A stretch of DNA of 64,000 nucleotides, taken from Diphasiastrum complanatum (lineage: Eukaryota; Streptophyta; Lycopodiopsida; Lycopodiales; Lycopodiaceae). A model generated the notes under the pieces. The model was given only the letters and a program-made list of their open reading frames with translations, was not told the origin of the DNA and did no database searches. Made by a program: the position numbers and the translations under genes. The first letter of the stretch is position 1, and every line of letters starts with the position of its first letter. The stretch is from NCBI GenBank assembly GCA_029204225.1, contig CM055092.1, positions 77,741,662-77,805,661 on the forward strand. The letters run 5' to 3'. This document shows positions 19,761 to 31,979 of the stretch, one piece after another.

Positions 19761-21125
19761 ACAAGGAACTCAGCAGCTTATGTTAGTACTGATCTATGAT
19801 GTTCATCTAATTCAATTCAAGAAGTAGTACTTGATTCAGAAGCCACCTCACATTTTGTTTTCTCGAAACAAATTTTGTCTGAGTACAAGAAAATGAACTA
19901 TTCGAGATTCATTATACTTGGAGACGGTTCTAAACACGTGGTTGATGGAACTGATGTATTATGGCTAGACATGAATCAGGTAGACAAGAAACTGGAGGAA
20001 GTTCTCTATGTCCCTATTCTTGATAAAGATCTTCTATCCGTTGCTAAGATAGTCGATACGAGCATGTCAATAACCTTCACAAAGAACTCTTATAAACTGT
20101 TCGAGGAGGATTCTGATAACTTGGTTGTTAAAGGCAACAGAGAAGAAAATTTGTATCACGTAAACATTCGAACAAGAATCAAACAACTCAATCAAACTCA
20201 TGAATCAACAAATGTACTGTGGCACAAAAGGCTATGTCACATGAACATGGAACCTTGTACGAAGCCAACAAAAGTCATAGAATTCAAGGAGTCGAAATCA
20301 AAAGTAGAGATATTCGAACTACCTACGAATCCTATCTTAAAGGCAAGATGACTAGAACACCTTTCAGTAAGGATGTTTATAAAGCAACTAAGGTACTTGA
20401 AATTGTGCATTCAGATATCTGAGGACTATTTGGAGTATTGTCGTTGGGTGATGCAATATACTTTATAACGTTTATTGATGAGTTCAACAAGTTCGCTGTA
20501 GTATACTTTATTCGTACTAAATCTGAAGCTTTCGAGAAATTCTTTGAGTATACAAACTGGGCTGAAAAGGAAACAGACAATAAGCTGAAGCAAATTCGCA
20601 TAGATTGTGGAGGTGAGTACATCTCCAACGAATTCAAAGCTTACTGTACAAATCGAGGTATACAAAGACTGCATCTTACACACCTAAGCACAATGGAATA
20701 GGTGAACAAAGGAATCGTACACTGATGGAAGCTGCAAGGTGTATGATGGCTCATGTGAAAGCACCAAAACAGTTGTGGGAAGAAGTAGTGGCTACATCAA
20801 ATTATCTTCAGAATCGTATTCAAAAATCTCGAATACCGGATAGAACTCCTCATGAGATATGGTAGAAGTCAAAGCCAAATCTTGCACAGGTTCAAACATT
20901 TGGATGCGTAGTGTATATGCACATACCAAATAAGTTGAGAAAAAAACTCGATGAAAAAATAGAACAAGGTTTTCTGGTAGGATTCGAGTTACACTCGTCA
21001 TATTATCATGTTTATGTACCCGAAACTAGCAAGATAAAAGTTGTTCGATATGTTAAATTTGATGAGATGAACTACATAGTAGACAATGATCTAGCGGCTA
21101 TGATATTCTCATTTGACTTACTCTG
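19761..21125 (+). pseudogene. Copia protease-integrase, broken; RT missing
   Basis: The protease start is degenerate (VLDSEATSHFVFS, with DSG changed to DSE). The GAG-pre-integrase domain carries LWHKRLCHMN. The integrase core shows IVHSDI, then TFIDEFNKFAVVYF and GGEYISNEF. Stops and frameshifts occur near 20,300, 20,420 and 20,700. The integrase C-terminal part (FGCVVYMHIPNKLRKKLD) runs to about 21,125 and then homology stops before RT. It could not integrate or replicate on its own. Confidence 0.85.
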
Positions 21126-21612
21126 ATGTCATTTTACATATAGAACGCTTTATCTTCGGTTTGATAGAGGAAGATTGTTGTTTTGAATTCATTACTTTTA
21201 TACACCCTCACCAAAAGTGGTACTGTTTGCTGATACAATGTCTGTTGATAACCAGATTTTCTCATACTTAAACTAGTCAGTGCGCATATAGACATATGAA
21301 CAAACTTGTAATGTTTGGAACAGTTACTTGTAGGTTAGTGACTCTTTCTATGGAAAGGGTAATTCATTAACTTAACTGTGGTGAAAATAGAATTAAAAGA
21401 TAATCAAAACTTGCTCAATCTAATGCTAAGCCTCTGTTTAAAATCTATACAACAACAAGATCACATTTATTTTTCACCTCACATACATCAAGCATACAAC
21501 GTAATCTCTACACAAATGTAGAAGAAAGCCAAAATGAGATGATAGTACTCCACCAAATATTAACAAATGCTTAACTTTCCCAACATAGGATCTGCTCTTT
21601 ATAGGTGAGAGT

Positions 21613-21657
<45 letters not shown>

Positions 21658-21865
21658 AGAGTCATACCTTCAAATAATACCATGTAGCCTAAACTAGCTA
21701 TGTTGGCCAAAATTGCCAATCTACACAGAAAATTAACCAATTGTGTATCCAAATAACTAAAAGTACTCTAATATGGTTTCACACGTGCGGATAAACCATG
21801 TCAGGTTCATTTTAAACCACGTGTTTAAAATGCTCAAAATAGTCAAGTAGTATGTTGACAATATT
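21126..21865. other. No gene seen; microsatellite and palindrome
   Basis: Flank between the copia relic and the 3' end of the glycosyltransferase gene. It holds a (TC)n run at about 21,613-21,652 and an AT-rich near-palindrome at 21,810-21,830 centred on a CACGTG. Confidence 0.6.
21613..21652. repeat. (TC)n microsatellite
   Basis: About 20 uninterrupted CT dinucleotides. Confidence 0.95.
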
Positions 21866-23031
21866 TTATTGTCTCCCCACAAACCGATCACTTAGCGATT
21901 GTATCACAGAGTTCAACAATACGTTGTCATCCTTGAGGAACTTATCAAACACTTGTTGGCAATATCTTTGTCTAGCTTCCACCTCCACCCTTGGCATTGT
22001 TCTCAAAGTGGGAAGAATTAGATTCATTTTACTGGTTGAAAATTGCAATAAACAATGTTCCCATTTAATTAGAGTATTAAAAGGCATCACATAATTGTCT
22101 GCAATCAAAACAGGAATCACTCCAACACTTAAAACCTCAAGCATCCGATAAGAAGCAGGGGATCGCCCAGCTGGTGTGAGACCGAAAGTCGTGTTGAGAA
22201 GTTCCACAAAATGATAGCTATCAAAAATGGCTTGATCTTCATCACACTTGCTTCCTCGCCATGGTTGCCATCTCAAAAGCTTATCATTTGTTTCATGCTT
22301 GCATGTGGTTGCCACGATGACATCCACCCCATTATGCATACTCCGAAATGCTGCACTACTCCGAAAGGTGCCCTCACGTGACAAATACCTTGTGCCCTTG
22401 AAGGTGAGGAAATACTTCCTCTCGAACGGCTTCAAGCTCCCAAGTTCAGAGGGCACGTCAAGATTCAACCTAGGGAGAGGAATAGAGATGTCAAAGTGAG
22501 GTCTATAGGTGGTGGTACGTAGGTTGGTAGCCAAAATGGAGGCCATTCCTATGGATTGGGAAGGTGGGTTGGTGTCAGACCACCTATCTGCAAAGCTGAT
22601 GATCACATGGTTGAGGCCATTGTTCCAATAGGGGAGAAGATTGCTCAGCTTTGGCTTGATCCATGCATCTGTATTGGCCTGGGAGTCAGAAAAGTAGAAC
22701 AAAAGGCAAGCCTGTGCCAAATAGAAGAAGGAAACTGATACATATATGTGGGTATGGGTTGCTCAGGCTGTGGGCTGTTATAGCTGTAAACAAGAAGCTG
22801 TTGGGAGGGGTGGCAGCGAGAGAAATTGAAGCACAAATCCATGGAGCAGCAAGGGAATGCAGGCTCGGGATCCCAATACCTGCTGTTGCTGCTGGGATGG
22901 TGATGACAGGGTGCCGGCCAGGGACTGATATTAAATTTGGGCACAGCCAGCAGCAGAAGGAGCGCAGTGGATAAGAACGCCACACAGAAGAAAAAAGCCC
23001 GCCTCACCAGATGGCGCTGATCCAAGAACAT
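21866..23031 (-). CDS. Exostosin-like glycosyltransferase (GT47), reading frame broken once
   Basis: A type II Golgi membrane protein layout. The ATG at 23,031 gives FLDQRHLVRR (cytosolic), then a hydrophobic anchor of about 18 residues, a Pro/Cys-rich stem, and a CSMDLCFNFSRC block typical of EXT proteins. The catalytic region lies at 21,866-22,720: ACLLFYFSD, LPYWNNGLNHVI, YFLTFKGTRYLS, VATTCKHE, then the conserved TPAGRSPASYRMLEVLSVGVIPVLI. Family members transfer sugars to polysaccharides in the Golgi. Between about 22,713 and 22,765 the frame shifts and about 15 expected residues are missing. The sequence TTTCCTTCTTCTATTTGGCA followed by CAG is a good splice acceptor, so a short intron is possible, otherwise this is a frameshift. 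It is close to animal EXT in motif content. No retroelement motif is present, so this is a likely host gene or recent pseudogene. Confidence 0.75.
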
Positions 23032-23588
23032 TGTGAATTTGCGTAGTGCTGCAGCAAACAAACAGCCAAGAAAGATTGCTGAATTCCAAAGATGTTTCCC
23101 TGATTCTGCACAGCACAGTCCCTTGGCTTCCACGGATGGCAATGACGATGAGGATGTGCCGCTGCCTCTGCTTCCGCCTCTGATTGACGGACGGCACACA
23201 GAGAACGAGCTGGCCTCAACTGCATAGCCTGACCAGTCGCAGAGTATGGCGGTTTCCTAACACAATAATAACATACATGTGGGAATATATTCTCAGTTGT
23301 AGCTTTTCTAATGGCATGGAGGCAAGGGAGCTCTTCTGGGAAAGCTCCAAGGCTGCAAGAAAAAGGCTACAATCTCAGAAGCAGAGAGATGATTGCATAG
23401 CTTAAGGAATCCCAAGAAGGCAAGCTTTGGTTTTTATACACAGCCTTCCCATGCCTGGAAGAAGTTGAGAAGGTCAATTGGAAGTTTTTGGAGGTAGCAG
23501 CCGCAGCAGCAACTGGGTACTTTGGATGGCACACAAGGAAATGTGGGTGCGGAACATAGCTGAGACCATCAGCTTCAAAGCAGTAGCT
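23032..23588. other. 5' flank of the GT47 gene
   Basis: GC-richer than its surroundings. 23,032-23,242 is also present in the captured exon pieces at 5 and 14.4 kb, so it was probably 5' UTR or promoter. The rest (23,243-23,588) has no recognisable gene. It ends at the junction with the inverted repeat-unit fragment. Confidence 0.5.
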
Positions 23589-24716
23589 ATCCATAAGCAA
23601 GTAGTTAGCCTTATTGAGATGGAAATACCCTTTGATTTTAATATTGGAAAAATCATGCCAAGCTGTGGTGATTTTTGGACTTATGTTTCTAGCATAAGTA
23701 ATTTTGATAATCATAAGAAGTGCATATTGAATGGTCATACTTGTTGTGGTCATTATGAGACATGGAGGTCTCGGATTTCCATAAAAAAGGAGCACCATGA
23801 AGAGGATCTTAAGGAGTCATCTCAAGGTTCAAGTGTGCCAAGGATTGAGGAGGAGAGTCCTTCTCAAAGTTCAAGTATGTCCAGGATTGAGGAGGAGAGA
23901 CCTTCTCAAGTTGTGATTCCAAAAAAAATCTCAAGAAACATGGTTGAGTCCATGTGGCTCACATTTCAAGGGAAAGAGGAGCATACCTCATGTGGTATAC
24001 ATCTCATACTTACTTCTCCTATGTCATTTGATAAATCAATTTGCTTTAGTGAGATCATTGCATCTTAAAATTGGAGTAAAGCCATACTAGTTGAGTATGA
24101 AGTCTCTCTTGAGAACATAGATGGTGTTCTTAAAAGATTGAAATTGATATTAAATCAATTAGAAAGCAAATGGTTATTTCATCAAATGTATGCTCTTGAG
24201 TCATGCAAGAGCAAAAGTGATTTGTTCACTCATAGTTTGAAATTTTTTATTGAGGCAAATTGTAAACTCTTTATGAGAGTAAGTGAATCATCTTCTAAAG
24301 ACACTTATCTCCATAATAAAGTATTTAGCCTCATAGGATCTGAGTTTAGCATGGTAAACAGGCATGAAGATATGATGCAAACACTTTGTTATTATAGCAT
24401 GCATAGTCTTGCCAATTTGGATGAGTCTAATTCTCTAGATTGTGGTAACATGATGTTAGATCTTTGTGATCCTAATAAATCAAGAAGAAATCTTTATATT
24501 CTCATGGAGGAGCATGCACATGAAGAAGGAGCAAGCCTCAAAGTCAAGCACCTACATCAACATCAAAGAAGCACTATCATGGATATGGTGATTTCAGATC
24601 AACATCAAGCTCATTGGCTGATCTTCACACCTTTTGAACTAGCAAAGACCAATTCAGCCCATGGAGTCAAGTTCAAGATCATCATGTTTTCCATCAAGCT
24701 AGATTTACCAAGCTAA
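23589..24716 (+). pseudogene. Inverted partial copy of the 568-aa retroelement ORF
   Basis: Starts abruptly at IHKQVVSLIEME, corresponding to about residue 194 of the intact protein, and runs to its C-terminus. It is in the opposite orientation to copies 1 and 2. One TAA at 24,066-24,068 replaces the CAA of the intact copy; the frame is otherwise preserved. The Cys-His segment reads HTCCGHYETWRSR, with Asp changed to Gly. Sequence after the stop is unlike the LTR at 8.8 kb, so the right junction is also a breakpoint. Confidence 0.85.
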
Positions 24717-24719
24717 AAG

Positions 24720-26900
24720 TGATATGTGCGCAAACGGCTACAAGATCATCTATTAATTCTTCTCTGATTCTTCAAGCACTGCATGCAAATCCACGCAGTG
24801 CGTTGGCATGAGAGAAATATTGTTCTCCCACGAGTAATGTCTCGTTTACTAGCGGACTTGTGAATCTACAAATCCTATATTGAAACTTGTCTCGCTCGCA
24901 GGCAGACTTCTATTCTGTATTTTTTTTGTCTTCTCGATTTTTGAGAAGATCTGCAAAATGACATAGATACCAAAGTAGGAACGAACTAAAAAAGGTGTAT
25001 GGGAAACAAGGTACTTTCAAGAAATCATGAGGGATCTCCGCATAGTATTGATATGCTATATACTAGCATTAGACTACTTCATGTATTAATGTCAAGTATT
25101 ATCCAGAAAGTATATAGTCGCTCCCTGTAGTTTCTAGATTAGAGTAACTAACATCTACAACTAATTAGGAATTATAAGAGTGGCAGATTAGCCACGACCT
25201 AGATTGCATCTGCTGATGTCATGTTATCAGATCATATATCTGTACTTTTGGGTACTTGCATGATCTTGCTGGTCCTTCTTGGAGTGTGAGGGCAGAAAAG
25301 GGTGTCGCGACGATTTTTGTGTCGTTTGACTTTTTGCATCGTCTAACTTTCTCCTATTGTACCGTGAAAAATTCTCTTTCGCGAATCTTTCGCATTCGTG
25401 TCTTCTCGTCAGGATGTTTGTGAACATGCTCGCTTCGTGTCTTTTGACTTTCACATTCGCGAACACTTTTGTCAAGCAAAGGATCGAGCTTTTCTACCTA
25501 TTTCACAATTCTTGAATTTTATCTAGCTCCACCATGTTTCATGTGCTCTGATGTTTGTATATGCAAGAAAAACAACATGGATCGAGATTGCTGATTGTTG
25601 CGCAGACATAAGCTAAGTTTTATGTCAAGTTTCAGATGTGAAATTTGACATGTGCTTTTTGTTTTAAATCTTTGATAGTCAAAAAATTGTGTTATGAGTA
25701 TTTTTTGGGTTGTATGGTAACTACAGCTAAACAGAGAGAAAGAAGATTCTATTTGGTTAAATGTCATTTTTTCTGTTCATGCAACATAAAACGTAAGATT
25801 GCCTACTACTACTACATGTGATTGGTTATATCCAAGCTGGCAAGTGTTTCTGCGAATTGCCTTGAACTTCTCCAGAATGAATTTGACTCCCTTGGATATT
25901 TTTCAAACTGAAGTATCCACTCAATCATATTGCTAGTTTACATTAGAGCAAGATATTCATTTGAAATAAGGCAATCAAGGAAAGTGAACCCTCTGCAACC
26001 AAATGGCAAAATTATCTACGAGTTGGTCAACGATTAAACTTTTACTAGAAGCTTCAATTGTCATACTACCATGTGCCTATTTCTACAAGTTTGTACTTGC
26101 CATCTACATAGATATCATTAGGGAGATAATGGCCACTTCTTGTACCTTCAATGAGAAACATTGTTTTTTGTACATGCTAATCATCACTCAACTCATAGTA
26201 TCTCCTTTACTTTAAGAACCACCTAGCACTGGGAAGGTCTTCAGACCAAGCTATTAATATTTAAAAAATTGTCTTAATTGGATATTAATGTTACAATCTA
26301 GTTGATCTATTGTTACTTTCGATACTATTTCCACCTCTACCATTCTAAGTTGCAACAACATCACTAAGTTGCAACAACATCACACACAACCAAAAATCGT
26401 ACAAAAACAATGACCAACAAAAGATATTTCATAACAAAGGCCAATTCAATTGATCTCGCTCATACAAAAGCCTAGCATCAGAGTTATGTAGACCTGCTAA
26501 AATTTTGAGATTCAAGATTGTATCCTAGAAAGAATTTCTCCTAGTCGTGAAATATCTATAGAAGAATATATGAATAGTAATAATGTCATCTATCTCAAAG
26601 ATAGAAATATAGAGGACATTAAACATTTCTTTGAATTTTATAGAGAAGCAAAAACTTTAACTTCAGCTTGCTGAGCATGATAACACTGGCTACAGATAAC
26701 TCTGATTGAAAAAAAAAAATTCAAAATTCTTCTTCTTAACGCTTACATAGCTTGATTCAGTTAATATAGAGAATTTCAAGAGAGAGAAAATATCTTACAA
26801 GCCTTTAAGGCTATTTATGCCAATCTTTGCATATGTACAAAAAGTTGGTAACCGTCAACTGCCTTTGGGATATTTGTTTCTCCAACTGTTTTAGGGTTAC
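24720..26900. other. No gene seen
   Basis: AT-rich. 24,800-25,480 contains TAGCGGACTT, CTCGCTCGCAGGCAGAC and CGCGAA blocks. These resemble the LTR or leader sequence at 17.8-18.3 kb and 45.9-46.1 kb, so it is probably degraded copia LTR. The remainder is unassigned. Confidence 0.45.
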
Positions 26901-26930
26901 TCATCCATTGGCGAAGTCGGTCAGCAAAAG

Positions 26931-27135
26931 GCGAAGAAGGCGAAAGTGTCTCAAATTGATTTGTAAGGTATTCTGGCCACTTGGCCAGAGTGTCGTATTT
27001 TTCGCTATGGAGCGAAAAAGGCGAAGAAGGTGAAGGTGCCTTTAAAAATGATTTTTAGTTATTCTAGCCACTTTGCCAATGTGTCGCATTTTTCGCTATG
27101 GAGCAAAAAAGACGAAGAAGACGAAGGTGCCTTAA
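26931..27135. repeat. 90-bp tandem repeat with a perfect hairpin
   Basis: GCGAAGAAGG-type blocks recur at 26,931, 27,021 and 27,112. Each unit includes a TCTGGCCACTTGGCCAGAG-like palindrome and TTTTTCGCT-ATGG-AGCGAAAAA, a perfect 9-bp stem with a 4-nt loop (26,998-27,019). The second hairpin has one mismatch. Confidence 0.8.
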
Positions 27136-28831
27136 AATGATTTCTAAGTCATAGAAAATCTCAAAGGGAAAAAATGTGAAGGCCTAAAAAATATGTTGTC
27201 GGCCTTCGGGTTTTCCAGGATGCTCATTACTTGAAGGATTTGTTTAAGACTGGGCATAAGAAATCTAACATGAAGAACCTAATAATAATAATTCTGGATT
27301 ATATAAAAAATACCAGAATGTGTTTTTGAAATATTCTATATGATCAGACAATAATAGAATAGTTGATGTGTGGAATATAAGAAATAAGTTCAAATTTTTT
27401 TGCTTAAATTGTTTCGTTTTACCAGATGCTGTATCTTATACTATTCGAAGAAAGACATTAAATATAAACAAATTGGATTTGATTATATTTATGAACTGGA
27501 ATATATGTAGGAATTATTTTTTCTGTTTCGGTCGATTCCTCACGAGTCTAACAGACATTACATATTCAACTTTCTTCTAAAATCTAAAAAAGGATTGGTA
27601 ATAAAGATCAATAGATTCCATTTTTCAATTACCAAGTCTAATCGGATTTATGAAAGGAATGAGTTTCCCCTTGATATAAAGTATGCAACTGGCTCTTAAC
27701 TTACAACAAATGTCCTTAGTTGCATTTAATGTAAATAGGTGTAGAGTATCTTAAATGAACATGAACAAACATCTCACTTGGATACAAACAATTTAACAAT
27801 GAATCATAGGTATATCTCATGCAAAAATCAAAGGAAAACAAGGTATGGAGAGAATTGTGTGAATGTGGAAGATAGTTGATTTTCATGATTCAATTTGAAC
27901 AAAAAAATTTTAAATACATTTTGGTATCTAAGATACATGAAGTTAAGATAACAATCGATCAAATGTATATGCATTTAGGTGCTTTGAATTTATGACATGT
28001 GACAGGAGAACTTATAAACCATCTAGACAACAACTACAACTACAAATGCAATTACGTCATGATGTAGGAAAGCTTTAGTTAGGATTGAAATTTGATTTTT
28101 CCAATCTAAATTATAATACATTGAGTACGTACAAGAGCACACTTTTGAGAAATTTAATGTTATATAACATAGTTGGATAAGAGAGTCACACCTAGATGGA
28201 GAAGGGAGTTCCATGTGACATTCAACATCCCTAGCTTAGCTGCCCAATGTACATGGAACTTACCATGTCCAATTCTTTGTGCAACGTGCTTCTTCGATTC
28301 AGCTATTCAATTGTGCTTGAATTTGGTTCTTGTGATATCTATGTGTCTATTTGTGGTTTGTACAATGTAAAACTCTATAAAGAAACACAATGTGAATATG
28401 ATATAAATTCGTTGGGAGTGCAAAGCTATGCCAAGACATGGACATTGTACCACATTTAGAAAAATTCACTATGAAATACTACTTTAAGCATGTTCTCTAC
28501 TGCACTACATAGTATCTTCAATTTACCAATTCTCTATGAAAATCAGCAATTCTTTTTATTATGCATAAAATTTGCAACTGTGTAGATGTTTCAGAGATCA
28601 TTCTCTTCTCACTAATTGTGTACTGTTCTTAGTAGTACCCTTGGTCATCAGTTTAAGAGCAGATTTACCCTCCCATAAAGCTAGAGTTAGTTTATGAGCT
28701 TTAACTTCATAATTTGTTAAGGACCCACTTAATAATCACCCATCATTCTCCTAAGTACCAACATCAGCTTCATTTTTTGTTTATGGTGCTCAAAGATAGA
28801 AGTTATTTCTATGTGCACTAGAGGGAAAGCT
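27136..28831. other. No gene seen
   Basis: AT-rich DNA with short ORFs of no recognisable type on both strands. Confidence 0.55.
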
Positions 28832-29016
28832 GTAACAAACAAATGTTTCTCTTTACTCACTAAAGAGCTATTTAACAAACAAATGTTTCTCTTTACTCAC
28901 TTAATAAACAAATGTTTCTCTTTCTCCTCAAATTAATAAACAAATGTTTCTCTTTACTTACTAGAGGGAAAGCTATTTAACACACAAATGTTTCTCTTTA
29001 CTCACTTAATAAAAGA
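28832..29016. repeat. Irregular short tandem repeat
   Basis: Five copies of an AACAAATGTTTCTCTTTACT-type motif with variable spacers. Confidence 0.85.
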
Positions 29017-29149
29017 AGCTCTATATGTTTACTAATTCATGAATCAAGTGCGCTAGGAAACATGCTGCAAATTTGTACAAAATTATATAACAAACTTGGT
29101 TAATGAAGATAGATAATCCATGAATTTCCATCCTTATTTTAGAGGATAA

Positions 29150-29590
29150 GTTTATGTTGTTTAGTGTTCATCTCCAATGTAGCTTTAGTATTTAACTCCA
29201 AATGTAGCTGTGGCTAAGTTGATGCTGTTTAATGTTCACTCCAATTTGTAGCTTTAGTCCACACTTCCAAATGTAGTTGTGGCTAATTGATGTTTGGACT
29301 TTATCATGTGTAGTGTTCAGCTCAGCACTGAGTAGCCAGCACTTAGTTGCCAGTAGCACAGGGTAATCAGAGAATATATATAGTGTGCTTATTGTGTTGG
29401 GGATTGATTGATGATCAGAAGTCAAGTTTAGCTAGATCAGAAGAAGACTTTGACTAAATCTGAGAAGCACCAGTTTTAAACTATGGAGATGAATAAAGCT
29501 TAGAGAGAAGCTCTTAGAGACTACAGAGAAGAGTCTGAGAAGACTATTGACAAAATCTGAGAAGCATCAGCTTTAAATCAGGAGATGGAT
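29150..29590. repeat. Local diverged duplications
   Basis: Two pairs of diverged direct repeats: CCAAATGTAGCTGTGGCTAA-type blocks at about 29,160-29,290, and AAATCTGAGAAGCA(C/T)CAG blocks at about 29,456 and 29,556. Confidence 0.7.
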
Positions 29591-29667
29591 CAGGCAAGAT
29601 TGAGCCCGGGGTGGTGGGGAACAAGGTGGTGGGTGGGTGGGAAAGGGTTGGGGATGGTGATGCGTGC

Positions 29668-29864
29668 ATGCTGCAGAGCAGCACGGCTTCTGTCGCAGCT
29701 CAACTGAGCACGCCCACGATGGCGACACCCTCATCTGTCGCTCGCTGTCTGCATCGATGTTGCTGCTCTTCTAGCTCCCGAACATCCACCAACTTGATCC
29801 ATCATACATCTTTTTTTTCTCGCCTTTTGATGCCATTCCTCAATCCCTCTGGCATCTCTCATGG
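29668..29864 (+). CDS. Possible first exon with a transit peptide-like sequence
   Basis: An ATG at 29,668 (or 29,719, MATPSSVARC) opens about 65 codons rich in Ser, Thr, Ala and Arg with almost no acidic residues: RCLHRCCCSSSSRT, then SFFSRLLMPFL. This is the composition of a plastid or mitochondrial targeting peptide. The segment is a GC-rich island in AT-rich DNA. It ends exactly at GTGAGT (29,865-29,870), a good splice donor; the next stop lies within the GGGTGA. No second exon was identified. Confidence is low. Confidence 0.3.
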
Positions 29865-29870
29865 GTGAGT

Positions 29871-31979
29871 GGCTTTCTTCGCTCGCCTCTAGCTTGAATC
29901 TGCCACTCCAACCACTCTACCTGTATGATGCAGATTCTCATCTATCCATCTCTCTCTAATAAGCGCATCCATCCATACAACTCAGATTAGCAGATCTGTC
30001 TAATTCAACCGGGATACCCAAGATTGGCAGAGCCGAGTTGCTTCTGTCGACGAGAAAGTTCCGACGAGAAAGTTCCTGCTCTTGGCTATCCGTCCGAATT
30101 CTAGAGACGAGTAAGTTCGTGCTCTTGGCTATTCAGAAACCATCGCATGCAGTGACAACCGCCACCCTCGAGAATGGAAGTCACGTGAAAACGGAATACT
30201 AAACGAGAATTAGAACAAATCTGAACATAGGTGTCAATCTCTCCATAGCACCTCACCCCAAATCTCAAAATGAAAATATTTTAATAAAAAGAAAAAGAAA
30301 AAGCATTATGGAACCCAAAAACCTAGAAAAATAGGCAATTTATTTTTAAATGCCAGATGTGTACTCACAGAAATCAGGGAATTAAAAAAAAAACATCGAT
30401 TTACATATGTCATTTGAATTAAAACCAAAACACAAGCAAATAAATGTTTGAAATGAATGCTAAGTCCTCCTTGCAAGCAAGGCAGGGCTAATAATCACTT
30501 AATGATTGATGATTCATATCTAGGAGATGTAGATGTTTTAATGTTTATTTTTAAATTGACAATGACTAACCATTTTTAAAAGTCAACAATATCTATTTTG
30601 AAATAATGACTTGGATTAATTCTACAACCATTGTCTACAATTCAACAATATCTATTTTGAAATAATGACTTGGATTAATTCTACAACCATTGTCTACAAT
30701 TCGTCATTAACTGAAGTTGGCCGACCTACAAGATTTCTTGTCAATATTCAAAGTCGATTAAAAAGAAGATAATCAATTCACTTTGATGAAGAAGATGGGT
30801 CTTCAATTTCATATTATAAAAAGGAGAGTATAAATAATATATCAAGTTCCAAATTGAGAGACGTTAATCAAAATTTCTTGAAAAATATACTATAAGAAAA
30901 AAAGATAGCTATACATATTTTGGGCCCTCTTATATTTGTGTAAAATTTGGCTTCTAGAAAATCATGTGTTATTTTTTTTTAATATTGTTTTATTTTTCAT
31001 TATGAGGGTTTTATTAAGTTTGTAAATTTTTTTAGTCATGATGTATTGTAAAAATGTATTTTTTTGTGCTTTTGTTCTGTATGATTTGGAGATTAACTAA
31101 GAAAAAAACTACGATTTTGGCCTAAATCTAGGACCACTAAAAAATATCAAAAAAAGTTAATCTTTTTTAGGTCAAAGTCCAAAACAAATATGATCACGCT
31201 ATATACTAATTATTAAAAGTCATATACTTTCTTGGAAGGTAGTGTGCAAGAAAGGCGTGGCCTTTCTTAAATAAACCCTTGGGCCTCGCCCAAAAAATTC
31301 TAGAAATCCTTATTAGGCAGAATGGCCTGTGCCCTATGAGTATTGCCTATTATTCATATTAGTCATAGTCTTGAAAAAAGTGTGCCAATACAATTTTCAA
31401 AGTCATCCGTACCAAGCAGCTACCATATAGAGTATTGCCTAAAAGTCATAGTCATGTATTGAGTCTTTCAAACTTGACACACACAAAGTGACACAATCAC
31501 ATTCTCTTGTGTATAAACTCCACCTAAAGCTCAACACGCTAAAATGTTAATCATGTTCAAGGCAGGTGAATTTTGATTGCACGTGAGCCTCAAATTTGGC
31601 ATGACTTGGATAAACTGCAGCCCAACCATTCTGCAGCCCAATCATATTTGAGCAAGATAAGAGAAGAGAGTTTTTCCTTCTGTCCTCACAAGGCTTCCAA
31701 GGCTTATGACACACACAAGCACACGCGCACACGTCTCTTGAAGTCTTGATGAGGATGAACAAGCCCAATTGTTTGATTGATTTATTGATTCATTCACTAC
31801 ATTTGGGTTGACATAGGTACGTATCTAAGAGCTCTATAGTTGATGCTGCCTGCCAGTTTTTATAGTTGCACTTAGAGCGGACTCCAGAGTGATGATTAAG
31901 AAGTCTCTCGATAGGACAGTCAGTTTCTGCTTGTAGTAATGAAATGAAGATTTGAAGCATGCACAGCTACTGCTTTGAA
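29871..31979. other. No gene seen
   Basis: Becomes strongly AT-rich after 30,200. It contains one perfect 59-bp tandem duplication and a CA-rich run near 31,710. No recognisable coding motif. Confidence 0.5.
30585..30702. repeat. Perfect 59-bp tandem duplication
   Basis: Units 30,585-30,643 and 30,644-30,702 are identical, starting AACAATATCTATTTTG. It is a recent event. Confidence 0.95.

Noticed and set aside
23367-23798. Minus-strand 143-codon ORF over the GT47 flank
   Set aside because: It crosses the junction between the GT47 flank and the inverted copy, and is antisense to the latter.
26003-26215. Small hydrophobic plus-strand ORF
   Set aside because: AT-rich DNA often gives such frames; no family motif or regulatory context was seen.
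28832-29016. CRISPR-like array
   Set aside because: Repeats are irregular with variable, related spacers, and the context is a eukaryotic nuclear genome.
31547-31768. Minus-strand Cys-rich small ORF
   Set aside because: Its Cys-rich part is the translation of a CA/CG-rich simple repeat.
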